64,000 nucleotides of DNA from Ptiloglossa arizonensis (taxonomy: Eukaryota; Arthropoda; Insecta; Hymenoptera; Colletidae). Numbering within the stretch: position 1 is the first letter of the stretch; every line of letters begins with the position of its first letter. The notes under the pieces are model-generated. The model did no database searches. It was given only the letters and a program-made list of their open reading frames with translations, and was not told where the DNA came from. The position numbers and the translations under genes are program-made. Of this stretch, positions 11,832-24,565 are shown in pieces. The DNA lies in NCBI RefSeq assembly GCF_051014685.1, contig NW_027478536.1:806001-870000 (forward strand). The letters run 5' to 3'.

Positions 11832-14800
11832 CGATTACAAAGGTATGTGTATTTTCCCCTGGGCCACAGTAGTTATTGGTTTCGAGTATCAGACTTGCGA
11901 AAATTGTGATTATTTCTCAACCGTTCCTTAATTTCAAACTCCCATATCTCGCTAACAGATTGAGGAGCTCGAGAAATTCCTGTTGCATATGAAAGTAGAA
12001 ACTCGCCCGATTACATAGGTATGTGTATTTTTCCCCTAGGCCTTTGTAGTTATTGGTTTCGTGTATCAGACTTGGGAAAATTTTGATTGTTTCTCAACCG
12101 CTCCTTAATTTCAAACTCCCATATCTCGCGAACGGATTGACGAGCTCGAGAAATTCCTGTTGCATCTGGAAGAAGAAACTCTCCCGATTACAACGGTATG
12201 TGTATTTTTGCCCTAGGCCATAGTGGTTATTGGTTGCGAGTATCAGACTTGGGAAAATTTTGATGGTTTCTCAGCCATTCCTTAACTTCAAACTCCCATA
12301 TCTCGCGATCGGATTGACGAACTCGAGAAATTCCTGTTGCATCTGAAAGTAGAAACTCGCGCGATTACAAAGGTATGTGTATTTTTCTCCTAGGCCATAG
12401 TAGTTATTGGTTTCGAGTATCAGACTTGCGAAAATTGTGATTGTTTCTCAACCGTTCCTTAATTTCAAACTCCCATATCTCGCGAACGGATTGACGAGCT
12501 CGAGAAATTCCTGTTGCATCTGAAAGTAGAAACTCGCCCGATTACATAGGTATGTGTATTTTTCCCCTAGGCCTTTGTAGTTATTGGTTTCGGGTATCAG
12601 ACTTGGGAAAATTTTGATTGTCTCTCAACCGTTCCTTAATTTCAAACTCCCATATCTCGCTAACAGATTGAGGAGCTCGAGAAATTCCTGTTGCATATGA
12701 AAGTAGAAACTCGCCCGATTACATAGGTATGTGTATTTTTCCCCTAGGCCTTTGTAGTTATTGGTTTCGGGTATCAGACTTGGGAAAATTTTGATTGTCT
12801 CTCAACCGTTCCTTAATTTCAAACTCCCATATCTCGCGAACGGATTGACGAGCTCGAGAAATTCCTGTTGCATCTGAAAGTAGAAACTCGCCCGATTACA
12901 TAGGTATGTGTATTTTTCCCCTAGGCCTTTGTAGTTATTGGTTTCGTGTATAAGACTTGGGAAAATTTTGATGGTTTCTCAGCCATTCCTTAACTTCAAA
13001 CTCCCATATCTCGCGATCGGATTGACGAACTCGAGAAATTCCTGTTGCATCTGAAAGTAGAAACTCGCGCGATTACAAAGGTATGTGTATTTTTCTCCTA
13101 GGCCATAGTAGTTATTGGTTTCGAGTATCAGACTTGCGAAAATTGTGATTGTTTCTCAACCGTTCCTTAATTTCAAACTCCCATATCTCGCGAACGGATT
13201 GACGAGCTCGAGAAATTCCTGTTGCATCTGAAAGTAGAAACTCGCCCGATTACATAGGTATGTGTATTTTTCCCCTAGGCCTTTGTAGTTATTGGTTTCG
13301 GGTATCAGACTTGGGAAAATTTTGATTGTCTCTCAACCGTTCCTTAATTTCAAACTCCCATATCTCGCGAACGGATTGACGAGCTCGAGAAATTCCTGTT
13401 GCATCTGAAAGTAGAAACTCGCGCGATTACAAAGGTATGTGTATTTTTCTCCTAGGCCATAGTAGTTATTGGTTTCGAGTATCAGACTTGCGAAAATTGT
13501 GATTGTTTCTCAACCGTTCCTTAATTTCAAACTCCCATATCTCGCGAACGGATTGACGAACTCGAGAAATTCCTGTTGCATCTGAAAGTAGAAACTCGCC
13601 CGATTACAAAGGTGTAGGGTATTTTCCCCTGGGCCACAGTACTTATTGGTTTCGAGTATCAGACTTCCGAAAATTGTGATTGTTTCTCAACCGTTCCTTA
13701 ATTTCAAACTCCCATATCTCGCTAACGGATTGACGAGCTCGAGAAATTCCTGTTGCATCTGAAAGTAGAAACTCGCCCGATTTCAAAGGTATGTGTATTT
13801 TTCCCCTAGGCCTTTGTAGTTATTGGTTTCGAGTATCAGACTTGGGAAAATTTTGATGGTTTCTCAACCATTCCTTAACTTCAAACTCCCATATCTCGCG
13901 ATCGGATTGACGAACTGGAGAAATTCCTGTTGCATCTGAATGTAGAAACTCGCGAGATTACAAAGGTATGTGTATTTTTGTCCTAGGCCATAGTAGTTAT
14001 GGGTTTCGAGTATCAGACTTACGAAAATTTTGATGGTTTCTCAACCATTCCTTAATTTCAAACTCCCATATCTCGCGAACGGATTGACGAGCTCGAGAAA
14101 TTCCTGTTGCATCTGAAAGTAGAAACTCGCGCGATTACAAAAGTATGTGTATTTTTCTCCTAGGCCATAGTAGTTATTGGTTTCGAGTATCAGACTTACG
14201 AAACTTTTGATGGTTTCTCAACCATTCCTTAACTTCAAACTCCCATATCTCGCGAACGGATTGACGAGCTCGAGAAATTCATGTTGCATCTGAAAGTAGA
14301 AACTCGCCCGATTACAAAGGTATGTGTATCTTTCCCCTAGGCCTTTGTAGTTATTGGTTTCGAGTATCATACTTGCGAAAATTTTGATGGTTTCTCGACC
14401 ACTCCTTAACTTCAAACTCCCATATCTCGCGAACGGATTGACGAACTCGAGAAATTCCTGTTGCATCTGAAAGTAGAAACTCGCCCGATTAAATAGGTAT
14501 GTGTATTTTTCCCCTAGGCCTTTGTAGTTATTGGTTTCGTGTATAAGACTTGGGAAAATTTTGATGGTTTCTCAATCATTCCTTAACTACAAACTCCTAT
14601 ATCTCGCGAAGGGATTGACGAACACGAGAAATTTCGGTTGCATATGGAAGAAGAAACTCTCACGATTACAACGGTGTGTGTATTTTTGCCCTAGGCCATA
14701 GTAGTTATTGGTTTCGAGTATCAGACTTACGAAAATTTTGATGGTTTCTCAACCATTCCTTAATTTCAAACTCCCGTATCTCGCGAACGGATTGACGAGC

Positions 14801-15899
14801 TCGAGAAATTCCTGTTGAATCTGAAACTAGAAACTCGCCCGATTACAAAGGTATGTGTATTTTTCCCCTAGGCCTTTGTAGTTATTGGTTTCGAGTATCA
14901 GACTTGCGAAAATTTTGATGGTTTCTCGACCACTCCTTAACTTCAAACTCCCATATCTCGCGAACGGATTGACGAACTCGAGAAATTCCTGTTGCATCTG
15001 AAAGTAGAAACTCGCCCGATTACAAAGGTATGTGTATTTTCCCATGGGCCACAGTAGTTATTGGTTTCGAGTATCAGACTTGCGAAAATTGTGATTGTTC
15101 CTCAACCGTTCCTTAATTTCAAACTCCCATATCTCGCTAACGGATTGACGAGCTCTAGAAATTCCTGTTGCATATGAAAGTAGAAACTCGCCCGATTACA
15201 TAGGTATGTGTATTTTTCCCCTAGGCCTTTGTAGTTATTGGTTTCGTGTATCAGACTTGGGAAAATTTTGATTGTTTCTCAACCGTTCCTTAATTTCAAA
15301 CTCCCATATCTCGCGAACGGATTGACGAGCTCGAGAAATTCCTGTTGCATCTGGAAGAAGAAACTCTCCCGATTACAACGGTATGTGTATTTTTGCCCTA
15401 GGCCATAGTAGTTATTGGTTGCGAGTATCAGACTTGGGGAAATTTTGATGGTTTCTCAACCATTCCTTAATTTCAAACTCCCATATCTCGCGATCGGATT
15501 GACGAACTCGAGAAATTCCTGTTGCATCTGAAAGTAGAAACTCGCGCGATTACAAAGGTATGTGTATTTTTCTCCTAGGCCATAGTAGTTAATGGTTTCG
15601 AGTATCAGACTTACGAAAATTTTGATGGTTTCTCAACCATTCCTTAATTTCAAACTCCCATATCTCGCGAACGGATTGACGAGCTCGAGAAATTCCTGTT
15701 GCATATGAAAGTAGAAACTCGCCCGATTACAAAGGTATGTGTATTTTTCCCCTAGGCCTTTGTAGTTATTGGTTTCGAGTATCAGACTTGCGAAAATTTT
15801 GATGGTTTCTCGACCACTCCTTAACTTCAAACTCCCATATCTCGCGAACGGATTGACGAACTCGAGAAATTCCTGTTGCATCTGAAAGTAGAAACTCGC
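11832..15899 (+). repeat. Mosaic satellite segment
   Basis: About 23 monomers. The first part (about 11950-12660) copies 7350-8060. A short unit marked by 'cgggtatcagacttgggaa' and 'gattgtctctcaaccg' is reiterated near 12590, 12770 and 13300. Monomers near 14580-15050 resemble those at 17580-18050 ('cctatatctcgcgaaggg', 'catatggaagaagaaac'). The states are shuffled, with no single period fitting the whole stretch. Only satellite DNA is present. Confidence 0.8.
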
Positions 15900-16430
15900 C
15901 CGATTACAAAGGTATGTGTATCTTCCCCTGGGCCACAGTAGTTATTGGTTTCGAGTATCAGACTTTCGAAAATTGTGATTGTTTCTCAACCGTTCCTTAA
16001 TTTCAAACTCCCATATCTCGCTAACGGATTGACGAGCTCGAGAAATTCCTGTTGCATATGAAAGTAGAAACTCGCCCGATTACATTGGTATGTGTATTTT
16101 TCCCCTAGGCCTTTGTAGTTATTGGTTTCGAGTATCAGACTTGGGAAAATTTTGATGGTTTCTCAACCATTCCTTAACTTCAAACTCCCATATCTCGCGA
16201 ACGGATTGACATACTCGAGAAATTCCTGTTGCGTCTGAAAGTAGAAACCCGCCCAATTACAAAGGTATGTGTATTTTTCTCCTAGGCCATTGTAGTTATT
16301 GGTTTCGAGTATCAGACTTGCGAAAATTTTGATGGTTTCTCGACCACTCCTTAACTTCAAACTCCCATATCTCGCGAACGGATTGACGAACTCGAGAAAT
16401 TCCTGTTGCATCTGAAAGTAGAAACTCGCC
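15900..16430 (+). repeat. Three-monomer block duplicated at 24035
   Basis: This block carries 'gtatcttcccctgggcc', 'gactttcgaaaattgtg', 'gacatactcgag' and 'aacccgcccaattac'. All recur in order at 24035-24565, an offset of 8135 bp (46 monomers minus 7 bp). The match ends where this copy reads 'cccaattacaaaggtaag' and the other the common form. Confidence 0.8.
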
Positions 16431-16739
16431 CAATTACAAAGGTAAGTGTATTTTTCCCCTAGGCCACAGTAGTTATTGGTTTCGAGTATCCGACCTGCGA
16501 AAATTGTGATTGTTTCTCAACCGTTCCTTAATTTCAAACTCCCATATCTCGCGAACGGATTGACCAACTCGAGAAATTCCTGTTGCATCTGAAAGTAGAA
16601 ACTCGCCCGATTACATAGGTATGCGTATTTTTCCCCTAGGCCTTTGTAGTTATTGGTTTCGAGTATCAGACTTGGGAAAATTTTGATGGTTTCTCAACCA
16701 TTCCTTGACTTCAAACTCCCATATCTCGCGAACGGATTG

Positions 16740-17310
16740 ACGAACTCGAGAAATTCCTGTTGCATCTGAAAGTAGAAACTCGCGCGATTACAAAGGTATG
16801 TGTATTTTTCTCCTAGGCCATAGTAGTTATTGGTTTCGAGTATCAGACTTGCGAAAATTGAGATGGTTTCTCAACCGTTCCTTAATTTCAAACTTCTATA
16901 TCTCGCGAACGGATTGACGAGCTCGAGAAATTCCTGTTGCATCTGAAAGTAGAAACTCGCCCGATTACAAAGGTATGTGTATTTTCCCCCAGGCCTTTGT
17001 AGTTATTGGTTTCGAGTATCAGACTTGCGAAAATTTTGATGGTTTCTCAACCATTCCTTAACTTCAAGCTCCCATATCTCGCGAACGAATTGACGAACTC
17101 GAGAAATTCCTGTTGCATCTGAAAGTAGAAACTCGCCCGATTACAAAGGTATGTGTATTTTTCCCCTAGGCCACAGTAGTTATTGGTTTCGAGTATCAGA
17201 CTTGCGAATATTGTGATTGTTTCTCAACCGATGCTTAATTTCAAACTCCCATATCTCGCGAACGGATTGACGAGCTCGGGAAATTCCTGTTGCATCTGAA
17301 AGTAGAAACT
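16740..17310 (+). repeat. 'gagatgg' multi-monomer cassette, first copy in window
   Basis: About three monomers with a recognisable signature in fixed order: 'cgaaaattgagatgg' (16852), 'caaacttctatatctc', a 1-bp-short monomer with 'tattttcccccaggcc', 'caagctcccatatc', 'gaacgaattgacg', then 'gcgaatattgtgattg' with 'caaccgat'. The same cassette recurs at 21805 and nine more times between 28526 and 40377 (positions are those of the 'gagatgg' monomer). It is the main building block of the 28-42 kb region. Confidence 0.85.
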
Positions 17311-18240
17311 CGCCCGATTACATAGGTATGCGTATTTTTCCCCTAGGCCTTTGTAGTTATTGGTTTCGTGTATCAGACTTGGGAAAATTTTGATTGTCTC
17401 TCAACCGTTCCTTAATTTCAAACTCCCATATCTCGCGAACGGATTGACGAGCTCGAGAAATTCCTGTTGCATCTGAAAGTAGAAACTCGCCCGATTAAAT
17501 AGGTATGTGTATTTTTCCCCTAGGCCTTTGTAGTTATTGGTTTCGTGTATAAGACTTGGGAAAATTTTGATGGTTTCTCAATCATTCCTTAACTTCAAAC
17601 TCCTATATCTCGCGAAGGGATTGACGAACACGAGAAAATTCGGTTGCATATGGAAGAAGAAACTCTCACGATTACAACGGTGTGTGTATTTTTGCCCTAG
17701 GCCATAGTAGTTATTGGTTTCGAGTATCAGACTTACGAAAATTTTGATGGTTTCTCAACCATTCCTTAATTTCAAACTCCCATATCTCGCGAACGGATTG
17801 ACGAGCTCGAGAAATTCCTGTTGAATCTGAAAGTAGAAACTCGCCCGATTACAAAGGTATGTGTATTTTTCCCCTAGGCCTTTGTAGTTATTGGTTTCGA
17901 GTATCAGACTTGCGAAAATTTTGATGGTTTCTCGACCACTCCTTAACTTCAAACTCCCATATCTCGCGAACGGATAGACGAACTCGAGAAATTCCTGTTG
18001 CTTCTGAAAGTAGAAACTCGCCCGATTACAAAGGTATGTGTATTTTCCCATGGGCCACAGTAGTTATTGGTTTCGAGTATCAGACTTGCGAAAATTGTGA
18101 TTGTTTCTCAACCGTTCCTTAATTTCAAACTCCCATATCTCGCTAACGGATTGACGAGCTCTAGAAATTCCTGTTGCATATGAAAGTAGAAACTCGCCCG
18201 ATTACATAGGTATGTGTATTTTTCCCCTAGGCCTTTGTAG
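17171..18240 (+). repeat. 7-mer HOR (period 1238 bp), copy 1
   Basis: Monomers from 'ccacagtag' at 17171 match those from 18409 at an offset of 1238 bp (7 monomers minus 1 bp). They include 'gctcgggaaattcc', 'gtatgcgtatt', 'ctcaatcattcc', 'cctatatctcgcgaaggg' and 'tattttcccatgggcc'. The match stops near 18240, where the copies read 'cgagtatcag' and 'cgtgtatcag'. The following 170 bp are unpaired monomer sequence. Confidence 0.85.
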
Positions 18241-18408
18241 TTATTGGTTTCGAGTATCAGACTTGGGAAAATTTTGATGGTTTCTCAACCATTCCTTAAT
18301 TTCAAACTCCCATATCTCGCGAACGGATTGACGAGCTCGAGAAATTCCTGTTGCATCTGAAAGTAGAAACTCGCCCGATTACAAAGGTATGTGTATTTTT
18401 CTCCTAGG

Positions 18409-19478
18409 CCACAGTAGTTATTGGTTTCGAGTATCAGACTTGCGAATATTGTGATTGTTTCTCAACCGATCCTTAATTTCAAACTCCCATATCTCGCGAA
18501 CGGATTGACGAGCTCGGGAAATTCCTGTTGCATCTGAAAGTAGAAACTCGCCCGATTACATAGGTATGCGTATTTTTCCCCTAGGCCTTTGTAGTTATTG
18601 GTTTTGTGTATCAGACTTGGGAAAATTTTGATTGTCTCTCAACCGTTCCTTAATTTCAAACTCCCATATCTCGCGAACGGATTGACGAGCTCGAGAAATT
18701 CCTGTTGCATCTGAAAGTAGAAACTCGCCCGATTAAATAGGTATGTGTATTTTTCCCCTAGGCCTTTGTAGTTATTGGTTTCGTGTATCAGACTTGGGAA
18801 AATTTTGATGGTTTCTCAATCATTCCTTAACTTCAAACTCCTATATCTCGCGAAGGGATTGACGAACACGAGAAAATTCGGTTGCATATGGAAGAAGAAA
18901 CTCTCACGATTACAACGGTGTGTGTATTTTTGCCCTAGGCCATAGTAGTTATTGGTTTCGAGTATCAGACTTACGAAAATTTTGATGGTTTCTCAACCAT
19001 TCCTTAATTTCAAACTCCCATATCTCGCGAACGGATTGACGAGCTCGAGAAATTCCTGTTGAATCTGAAAGTAGAAACTCGCCCGATTACAAAGGTATGT
19101 GTATTTTTCCCCTAGGCCTTTGTAGTTATTGGTTTCGAGTATCAGACTTGCGAAAATTTTGATGGTTTCTCGACCACTCCTTAACTTCAAACTCCCATAT
19201 CTCGCGAACGGATTGACGAACTCGAGAAATTCCTGTTGCATCTGAAAGTAGAAACTCGCCCGATTACAAAGGTATGTGTATTTTCCCATGGGCCACAGTA
19301 GTTATTGGTTTCGAGTATCAGACTTGCGAAAATTGTGATTGTTTCTCAACCGTTCCTTAATTTCAAACTCCCATATCTCGCTAACGGATTGACGAGCTCT
19401 AGAAATTCCTGTTGCATATGAAAGTAGAAACTCGCCCGATTACATAGGTATGTGTATTTTTCCCCTAGGCATTTGTAG
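18409..19478 (+). repeat. 7-mer HOR (period 1238 bp), copy 2
   Basis: Second copy of the block at 17171, with the same order of variants and few private changes ('ttttgtgtatcag' near 18601). Parts of the same block recur near 23220-23710 and 25650-26345, showing repeated copying of this segment through the 17-27 kb region. Confidence 0.85.
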
Positions 19479-19496
19479 TTATTGGTTTCGTGTATC

Positions 19497-20405
19497 AGAC
19501 TTGGGAAAATTTTGATTGTTTCTCAACCGTTCCTTAATTTCAAACTCCCATATCTCGCGAACGGATTGACGAGCTCGAGAAATTCCTGTTGCATCTGGAA
19601 GAAGAAACTCTCCCGATTACAACGGTATGTGTATTTTTGCCCTAGGCCATAGTAGTTATTGGTTTCGAGTATCAGACTTGGGAAAATTTTGATGGTTTCT
19701 CAACCATTCCTTAATTTCAAACTCCCATATCTCGCGAACGGATTGACGAGCTCGAGAAATTCCTGTTGCATCTGAAAGTAGAAACTCGCCCGATTACAAA
19801 GGTATGTGTATTTTTCCCCTAGGCCATTGTAGTTATTGGTTTCGAGTATCAGACTTGCGAAAATTTTGATGGTTTCTCGACCACTCCTTAACTTCAAACT
19901 CCCATATCTCGCGAACGGATTGACGAACTCGAGAAGTTCCTGTTGCATCTGAAAGTAGAAACTCGCCCGATTACAAAGGTATGTGTATTTTTCCCCTGGG
20001 CCACAGTAGTTATTGGTTTCGAGTATCAGACTTGCGAAAATTGTGATTGTTTCTCAACCGTTCCTTAATTTCCAACTCCCATATCTCCCGAACGGATTGA
20101 CGAGCTCGAGAAATTCCTGTTGCATCTGAAAGTAGACACTCGCCCGATTACATAGGTATGTGTATTTTTCCCCTAGGCCTTTGTAGTTATTGGTTTCGTG
20201 TATCAGACTTAGGAAAATTTTGATTGTCTCTCAACCGTTCCTTAATTTCAAACTCCCATATCTCGCGAACGGATTGACGAGCTCGAGAAATTCCTGTTGC
20301 ATCTGAAAGTAGAAACTCGCCCGATTACATAGGTATGTGTATTTTTCCCCTAGGTCTTTGTAGCTATTGGTTTCGTGTATAAGACTTGGGAAAATTTTGA
20401 TGGTT
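19497..20405 (+). repeat. Block matching 22328-23236 (offset 2831 bp)
   Basis: About five monomers copied 16 monomers (minus 1 bp) downstream. Shared states include 'gggccacagtag', 'tttccaactcccatatctcccg', 'gacttaggaaaa' and 'ggtctttgtagctattgg'. The copies part where this one has 'ctcaaccattcc' and the other 'ctcaatcattcc'. One private difference here is 'aacttcaaacaacc' near 20430, just beyond the match. Confidence 0.8.
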
Positions 20406-21660
20406 TCTCAACCATTCCTTAACTTCAAACAACCATATCTCGCGAAGGGATTGACGATCACGAAAAATTTCGGTTGCATCTGGAAGAAGAAACTCTCCCG
20501 ATTACAACAGTATGTGTATTTTTGCCCTAGGCCATAGTAGTTATTGGTTTCGAGTATCAGACTTGCGAAAATTTTGATGGTTTCTCAAGCATTCCTTATC
20601 TTCAAACTCCCATATCTCGCGAACGGATTGACGAACTCGATTATTTCCTGTTGCATCTGAAAGTAGAAAGACGACCGATTACAATGGTGTGTGTACTTTT
20701 CCCCCAGGTCATTCCAGTTATTCGTTTGTAGCATCAGAATTGCGAAAATTTTGATGGTTTCTCAAGCATTCCTTAACTTCAAACTCCCATATCTCGCGAA
20801 CGGATTGAAGAACTCGATTATTTCCTGTTGCATCTGAAAGTAGAAACTCGACCGATTAGAATGGTGTGTGTACGTTTCCCCTATGTCATTCCAGTTATTC
20901 GTTTCTAGCATCAGAATTGCGAAAATTTTGATTGTTTCTCAACCGTTCCTTAATTTCAAACTCCCATATCTCGCGAACGGATTGACGAGCTCGAGAAATT
21001 CCTGTTGCATCTGGAAGAAGAAACTCTCCCGATTACAACGGTATGTGTATTTTTGCCCTAGGCCATAGTAGTTATTGGTTGCGAGTATCAGACTTGGGAA
21101 AATTTTGATGGTTTCTCAACCATTCCTTAACTTCAAACTCCCATATCTCGCGCACGGATTGACGAACTCGAGAAATTCCTGTTGCATTTGAAAGTAGAAA
21201 CTCGCCCGATTACAACGGTATGTGCATTTTTGCCCTAGGCCATAGTAGTTATTGGTTTCGAGCATCAGACCTGCGAAAATTGTGATGGTTTCTCAACCAT
21301 TCCTTAATTTCAAACTCCCATATCTCGCGAACGGATTGACGAGCTCGAGAAATTCCTGTTGCATCTGAAAGTAGAAACTCGCCTGATTGCAAAGGTATGT
21401 GTATTTTTCCCCTAGGCCTTTGTAGTTATTGGTTTCGAGTATCAGACTTGGGAAAATTTTGATGGTTTCTCAACCATTCCTTGACTTCAAACTCCCATAT
21501 CTCGCGAACGGATTGACGAACTCGAGAAATTCCTGTTGCATCTGAAAGTAGAAACTCGCGCGATTGCAAAGGTATGAGTATTTTTCTCCTAGGCCATAGT
21601 AGTTATTGGTTCCGAGTATCAGACTTGGGAAAATTTTGATGGTTTCTCAACCATTCCTTA
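20150..21660 (+). repeat. 1.5-kb block matching 26517-28027 (offset 6367 bp)
   Basis: About 8.5 monomers repeated 36 monomers (minus 5 bp) downstream. It contains unusual monomers with 'ctcgattatttcctg', 'attccagttattcgtttg' and 'gcatcagaattgcg', a subtype otherwise found mainly at 44-54 kb. It also has 'gtatgtgcatttttgcc' and 'gtatgagtatttttctcc'. The copies differ near 21061/27428 ('ccatagtag' against 'cctttgtag'). A 66-codon plus-strand frame at 20868 is a by-product of the repeat. Confidence 0.85.
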
Positions 21661-21689
21661 ATTTCAAACTCCCATATCTCGCGAACGGA

Positions 21690-22265
21690 TTGACCAACTC
21701 GAGAAATTCCTGTTGCATCTGAAAGTAGAAACTCGCGCGATTACAAAGGTATGTGTATTTTTCTCCTAGGCCATAGTAGTTATTGGTTTCGAGTATCAGA
21801 CTTGCGAAAATTGAGATGGTTTCTCAACCGTTCCTTAATTTCAAACTTCTATATCTCGCGAACGGATTGACGAGCTCGAGAAATTCCTGTTGCATCTGAA
21901 AGTAGAAACTCGCCCGATTACAAAGGTATGTGTATTTTCCCCCAGGCCTTTGTAGTTATTGGTTTCGAGTATCAGACTTGCGAAAATTTTGATGGTTTCT
22001 CAACCATTCCTTAACTTCAAGCTCCCATATCTCGCGAACGAATTGACGAACTCGAGAAATTCCTGTTGCATCTGAAAGTAGAAACTCGCCCGATTACAAA
22101 GGTATGTGTATTTTTCCCCTAGGCCACAGTAGTTATTGGTTTCGAGTATCAGACTTGCGAATATTGTGATTGTTTCTCAACCGATCCTTAATTTCAAACT
22201 CCCATATCTCGCGAACGGATTGACGAGCTCGGGAAATTCCTGTTGCATCTGAAAGTAGAAACTCG
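21690..22265 (+). repeat. 'gagatgg' cassette, second copy
   Basis: Matches 16740-17310 at an offset of 4953 bp (28 monomers minus 3 bp), with the key monomer at 21805. The same 1-bp-short 'ccccc agg' monomer and 'accgatcc' monomer follow. After 22265 it leads into 'cgattgcaaagg', the form also used by cassettes in the 28-42 kb field. Confidence 0.8.
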
Positions 22266-22327
22266 CCCGATTGCAAAGGTATGTGTATTTTTCCCCTAGG
22301 CCTTTGTAGTTATTGGTTCCGAGTATC

Positions 22328-23236
22328 AGACTTGGGAAAATTTTGATTGTTTCTCAACCGTTCCTTAATTTCAAACTCCCATATCTCGCGAACGGATTGA
22401 CGAGCTCGAAAAATTCCTGTTGCATCTGGAAGAAGAAACTCTCCCGATTACAACGGTATGTGTATTTTTGCCCTAGGCCATAGTAGTTATTGGTTTCGAG
22501 TATCAGACTTGGGAAAATTTTGATGGTTTCTCAACCATTCCTTAATTTCAAACTCCCATATCTCGCGAACGGATTGACGAGCTCGAGAAATTCCTGTTGC
22601 ATCTGAAAGTAGAAACTCGCCCGATTACAAAGGTATGTGTATTTTTCCCCTAGGCCATTGTAGTTATTGGTTTCGAGTATCAGACTTGCGAAAATTTTGA
22701 TGGTTTCTCGACCACTCCTTAACTTCAAACTCCCATATCTCGCGAACGGATTGACGAACTCGAGAAATTCCTGTTGCATCTGAAAGTAGAAACTCGCCCG
22801 ATTACAAAGGTATGTGTATTTTTCCCCTGGGCCACAGTAGTTATTGGTTTCGAGTATCAGACTTGCGAAAATTGTGATTGTTTCTCAACCGTTCCTTAAT
22901 TTCCAACTCCCATATCTCCCGAACGGATTGACGAGCTCGAGAAATTCCTGTTGCATCTGAAAGTAGAAACTCGCCCGATTACATAGGTATGTGTATTTTT
23001 CCCCTAGGCCTTTGTAGTTATTGGTTTCGTGTATCAGACTTAGGAAAATTTTGATTGTCTCTCAACCGTTCCTTAATTTCAAACTCCCATATCTCGCGAA
23101 CGGATTGACGAGCTCGAGAAATTCCTGTTGCATCTGAAAGTAGAAACTCGCCCGATTACATAGGTATGTGTATTTTTCCCCTAGGTCTTTGTAGCTATTG
23201 GTTTCGTGTATAAGACTTGGGAAAATTTTGATGGTT
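22328..23236 (+). repeat. Second copy of the 19497-20405 block
   Basis: Same five-monomer series as 19497-20405, reading from 'gattgtttctcaaccg' through 'ggtctttgtagctattgg'. It then joins a block resembling 17550-18060 ('cctatatctcgcgaaggg', 'ttgaatctgaaagtag', 'cccatgggcc'), so the junction near 23236 is a recombination point between two older blocks. Confidence 0.8.
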
Positions 23237-24034
23237 TCTCAATCATTCCTTAACTTCAAACTCCTATATCTCGCGAAGGGATTGACGAACACGAGAAATT
23301 TCGGTTGCATATGGAAGAAGAAACTCTCACGATTACAACGGTGTGTGTATTTTTGCCCTAGGCCATAGTAGTTATTGGTTTCGAGTATCAGACTTACGAA
23401 AATTTTGATGGTTTCTCAACCATTCCTTAATTTCAAACTCCCATATCTCGCGAACGGATTGACGAGCTCGAGAAATTCCTGTTGAATCTGAAAGTAGAAA
23501 CTCGTCCGATTACAAAGGTATGTGTATTTTTCCCCTAGGCCTTTGTAGTTATTGGTTTCGAGTATCAGACTTGCGAAAATTTTGATGGTTTCTCGACCAC
23601 TCCTTAACTTCAAACTCCCATATCTCGCGAACGGATTGACGAACTCGAGAAATTCCTGTTGCATCTGAAAGTAGAAACTCGCCCGATTACAAAGGTATGT
23701 GTATTTTCCCATGGGCCACAGTAGTTATTGGTTTCGAGTATCAGACTTGCGAAAATTGTGATTGTTTCTCAACCGTTCCTTAGTTTCAAACTTCCATACC
23801 TCGCGAACGGATTGACGAGCTCGAGAAATTCCTGTTGCATCTGAAAGTAGAAACTCGCCCGATTACAAAGGTATGTGTATTTTCCCCCAGGCCTTTGTAG
23901 TTATTGGTTTCGAGTATCAGACTTGCGAAAATTTTGATGGTTTCTCAACCATTCCTTAACTTCAAGCTCCCATATCTCGCGAACGAATTGACGAACTCGA
24001 GAAATTCCTGTTGCACCTGAAAGTAGAAACTCGC

Positions 24035-24565
24035 CCGATTACAAAGGTATGTGTATCTTCCCCTGGGCCACAGTAGTTATTGGTTTCGAGTATCAGACTT
24101 TCGAAAATTGTGATTGTTTCTCAACCGTTCCTTAATTTCAAACTCCCATATCTCGCTAACGGATTGACGAGCTCGAGAAATTCCTGTTGCATATGAAAGT
24201 AGAAACTCGCCCGATTACATTGGTATGTGTATTTTTCCCCTAGGCCTTTGTAGTTATTGGTTTCGTGTATCAGACTTGGGAAAATTTTGATGGTTTCTCA
24301 ACCATTCCTTAACTTCAAACTCCCATATCTCGCGAACGGATTGACATACTCGAGAAATTCCTGTTGCATCTGAAAGTAGAAACCCGCCCAATTACAAAGG
24401 TATGTGTATTTTTCCCCTAGGCCTTTGTAGTTATTGGTTTCGAGTATCAGACTTGGGAAAATTTTGATGGTTTCTCGACCACTCCTTAACTTCAAACTCC
24501 CATATCTCGCGAACGGATTGACGAACTCGAGAAATTCCTGTTGCATCTGAAAGTAGAAACTCGCC
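24035..24565 (+). repeat. Second copy of the 15900-16430 block
   Basis: Three monomers matching 15900-16430 at an offset of 8135 bp, with 'gtatcttcccctgggcc', 'gactttcgaaaattgtg' and 'gacatactcgag'. It is preceded here by a 'caagctccc ... gaattgacg' monomer of cassette type with 'ttgcacctg', which the other copy lacks. Confidence 0.78.
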
